From Herbaspirillum sp. SJZ107 (lineage in GTDB: Bacteria; Pseudomonadota; Gammaproteobacteria; Burkholderiales; Burkholderiaceae_D), in NCBI RefSeq assembly GCF_006715485.1, contig NZ_VFNH01000002.1, forward strand, positions 682,001 through 746,000: 64,000 nt of DNA, read 5' to 3'. The notes under the pieces were generated by a model. The model had not been told where the DNA came from and did no database searches. It saw only the letters and a list, made by a program, of their open reading frames with translations. The position numbers and the translations under genes are program-made. Of this stretch, positions 62,307 to 64,000 are shown piece after piece (the first letter of the stretch is position 1; each line of letters starts with the position of its first letter).

Positions 62307-63983
62307 CTAGCGGCGCTGCCGCGGACTGCCGGCGTCGTTCTTGCGCAAGGCCTTGACGAAGGCATCGTTGAGGTCGCCGGCCGTGAACGGCTTGCGCACG
62401 AACTGCACGTCGAGCGCCTGCAGCCGTTCCGGCGACAGCATGTAGCCGCTGGTCAGTACCACCGGCAGCGCCGGATGGCGCTCGGCCAGCCAGCGCGCCA
62501 GGTCGATGCCGTCCATCGTGCCGGGCATCATGACGTCGGAAAACACGAGGTCGATGTCCCGTAAGTCTTCCCGGATCGCCGCATCGGCGCTGTCGACCAC
62601 GCGCACGCCGGCCTTCAGCGACTGCAGCAGGCCGACCGTGGCGTCGGCGACCGCGGGGTCGTCCTCGACGTACAGCACGCGCAGCCCCGCCAGGCCGCCG
62701 GCACGCAGTGTGGACGGATCGACGGGCGCTGCCTGTGCCTGCTCCCGGCTGCGCGGCAGCAGGATGCCGATCGTGGTGCCGACCGCCTCGTGCCGGATGA
62801 AGGCCAGGCCATGGCTCTGGATGGCGAATCCGTACACCTGGGACAGGCCGAGCCCGGTGCCCTTGCCGATCGGCTTGGTCGTGAAGAAGGGTTCGAACGC
62901 CTGCTGCGCGGTGGCTTCGGACATCCCTTCGCCTTCATCCGTCATGAACACCCCGACGAAGTCGCCGCTGAGGCGGTCCCCTTGCGGCAGTGCCGGATCG
63001 GGCAATACCCAGTTACGCACCTGCAGGGTCAGGGCGCCGCCATCGGGCATGGCGTCGCGCGCGTTGCCGGCGATGTTCAGCAGCGCCGCGTCGAGCTGCG
63101 CCGGATCGGCCAGCACTGCCCACAGCGACGATGCCAGTTCCATGTGAAAGCGCACGTCCGGCCCCAGGGTGCGCAGGATCATCTCGGAGGTCGCGCGCAG
63201 GTGGATGCGCATGTCGATGGCGACGCTGGCCAGCGGCTGGCGGCGCGCATAGGCCAGCAACTGCTGGGTCAGCGAAGCGCCATGTCCGGCCGAGCGGCGG
63301 ATGGCGTCGAGTGCGCGCGTCACGCGCGGATCGTCGGTCTTCGCCAGCAGCATGCGCAGCAGGATTTCGCTGCCTGCCACCACTTGCAGGATATTGTTGA
63401 AGTCATGGGCGATGCCGCCGGTCAGCTGGCCCAGCGATTCCAGGCGGCGCGCCTCGGCCAGCGACTGTTCGGCCCGGTGGCGCTCCTGCACTTCGTGTTG
63501 CAGCAGGCGCGTGCGTTCCTCGACGGTCGACTCCAGCCGGCCCGCATGTGTCGACAATTCGTCCAGCTGGTCGCGCACCGCGAATTGCAGGCGGCGCGTA
63601 CGCAGGGCCGAACGCAGGGCCATGGTCAATGCCAGGCGGGTGGTGGGGCGCGTCAGCAGGATCACATTGCCGATGCCTGCCAGCCGGGTGTAGCGGTCGG
63701 TGTCGATCTCGCGGCTCTCGTCGCTGGCCAGCACCACGATCGGCAGGTCGGACCACGCCGGCTGATGGCCCAGTCTTGCGCTCAGGTCCTGCAGGGAGCA
63801 ACGCGCCAGCCCCTCCTCGGTAATGACGAGGGCCAGGGCGCTGTCGTCCGCCGCCGCGTAGAACGCCGCCGCATCGGCGCACACGCAGGCCTGCACGCCT
63901 TCGGACTCGATGAGCGCACGCAGGGTGCCGGCGTCGCCCGCAACCGGGGCAAACACTACCAGCGCCTGGCGCGGCTCAGGCAT
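62307..63983 (-). CDS. Hybrid histidine kinase with N-terminal receiver-like domain
   Basis: A 558-residue soluble kinase. Residues 1-125 resemble a receiver, but the phospho-acceptor Asp is missing (ALVITEEGLA). A coiled coil leads to the phospho-His site GGIAHDFNNILQ (about 190-201). The ATPase has LLNIAGNARDAMPDGG, DEGEGM and GTGLGLSQVYGF. A C-terminal receiver follows with LVFSDVMMPGTMDG and the lysine in FVRKPFT. The start at 63983 is 17 bp from the window edge, so a longer N-terminus or an overlapping upstream partner cannot be excluded. The signal is unknown. Confidence 0.88.
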   Translation of the reverse strand: MPEPRQALVVFAPVAGDAGTLRALIESEGVQACVCADAAAFYAAADDSALALVITEEGLARCSLQDLSARLGHQPAWSDLPIVVLASDESREIDTDRYTRLAGIGNVILLTRPTTRLALTMALRSALRTRRLQFAVRDQLDELSTHAGRLESTVEERTRLLQHEVQERHRAEQSLAEARRLESLGQLTGGIAHDFNNILQVVAGSEILLRMLLAKTDDPRVTRALDAIRRSAGHGASLTQQLLAYARRQPLASVAIDMRIHLRATSEMILRTLGPDVRFHMELASSLWAVLADPAQLDAALLNIAGNARDAMPDGGALTLQVRNWVLPDPALPQGDRLSGDFVGVFMTDEGEGMSEATAQQAFEPFFTTKPIGKGTGLGLSQVYGFAIQSHGLAFIRHEAVGTTIGILLPRSREQAQAAPVDPSTLRAGGLAGLRVLYVEDDPAVADATVGLLQSLKAGVRVVDSADAAIREDLRDIDLVFSDVMMPGTMDGIDLARWLAERHPALPVVLTSGYMLSPERLQALDVQFVRKPFTAGDLNDAFVKALRKNDAGSPRQRR

Positions 63984-64000
63984 CGAGAGGGCCCGCTCCG

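Overview
The window is high-GC DNA with the gene content of a betaproteobacterium, most like the Oxalobacteraceae (Massilia/Duganella/Telluria type). The basis is inference: a urea ABC operon beside a transporter-type sensor kinase, a phasin, TonB receptor plus tryptophan-halogenase-like genes in a maltodextrin locus, and strongly G/C-ending codons. No rRNA, tRNA, CRISPR array or intact insertion sequence was recognised.

Layout. 1-2087: an AT-richer accessory stretch holding the start of an ABC-type ATPase/TOPRIM fusion (cut by the window edge, reminiscent of PARIS or OLD defence proteins), then about 1 kb with only a doubtful, amber-interrupted reading frame. 2088-15284: a PhyH-type dioxygenase, an outer-membrane porin, urtABCDE for urea uptake, and, convergent to it, a three-gene operon encoding an M29/NicX-like enzyme, a fusion of an NCS1 permease to a hybrid histidine kinase, and a LuxR-type response regulator. 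15429-24373: a DUF3828 protein, then a tight five-gene operon built around a large tubulin-like GTPase with a vWA-like membrane protein, two zinc-ribbon-bearing proteins and a small membrane protein. This operon is the best candidate for an undescribed system.

24498-44470: mixed housekeeping and accessory genes: DUF885 peptidase-like protein, EamA exporter divergent from an Lrp/AsnC regulator, chromate transporter, royal-jelly-type propeller, SPFH protein, a frameshifted alpha/beta hydrolase, lipoprotein, TPR-GGDEF cyclase, a heterodimeric ABC exporter, phasin, cytosine deaminase, an RlmI-like protein lacking its methyltransferase domain, and two GNAT acetyltransferases.

44440-62282: a maltodextrin/starch locus: six-hairpin glycosidase, cyclomaltodextrinase-type GH13, TonB receptor, halogenase-like flavoprotein, (DEAD-box helicase interposed), MFS maltose/sucrose-type transporter, phosphoglucomutase, GH13 alpha-amylase and a secreted alpha/beta hydrolase. 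Palindromes of the type TTGTAGT-N3-ACTACAA lie before the receptor, and related sites lie before the cyclomaltodextrinase and the transporter, suggesting one local regulon. The window ends in a hybrid histidine kinase. A small family of GTCGCCCCTG/CAGGGGCGAC hairpins (REP-like), three of four with a GGCTAGA tail, is scattered between genes, one of them inside the urt operon between urtA and urtB.
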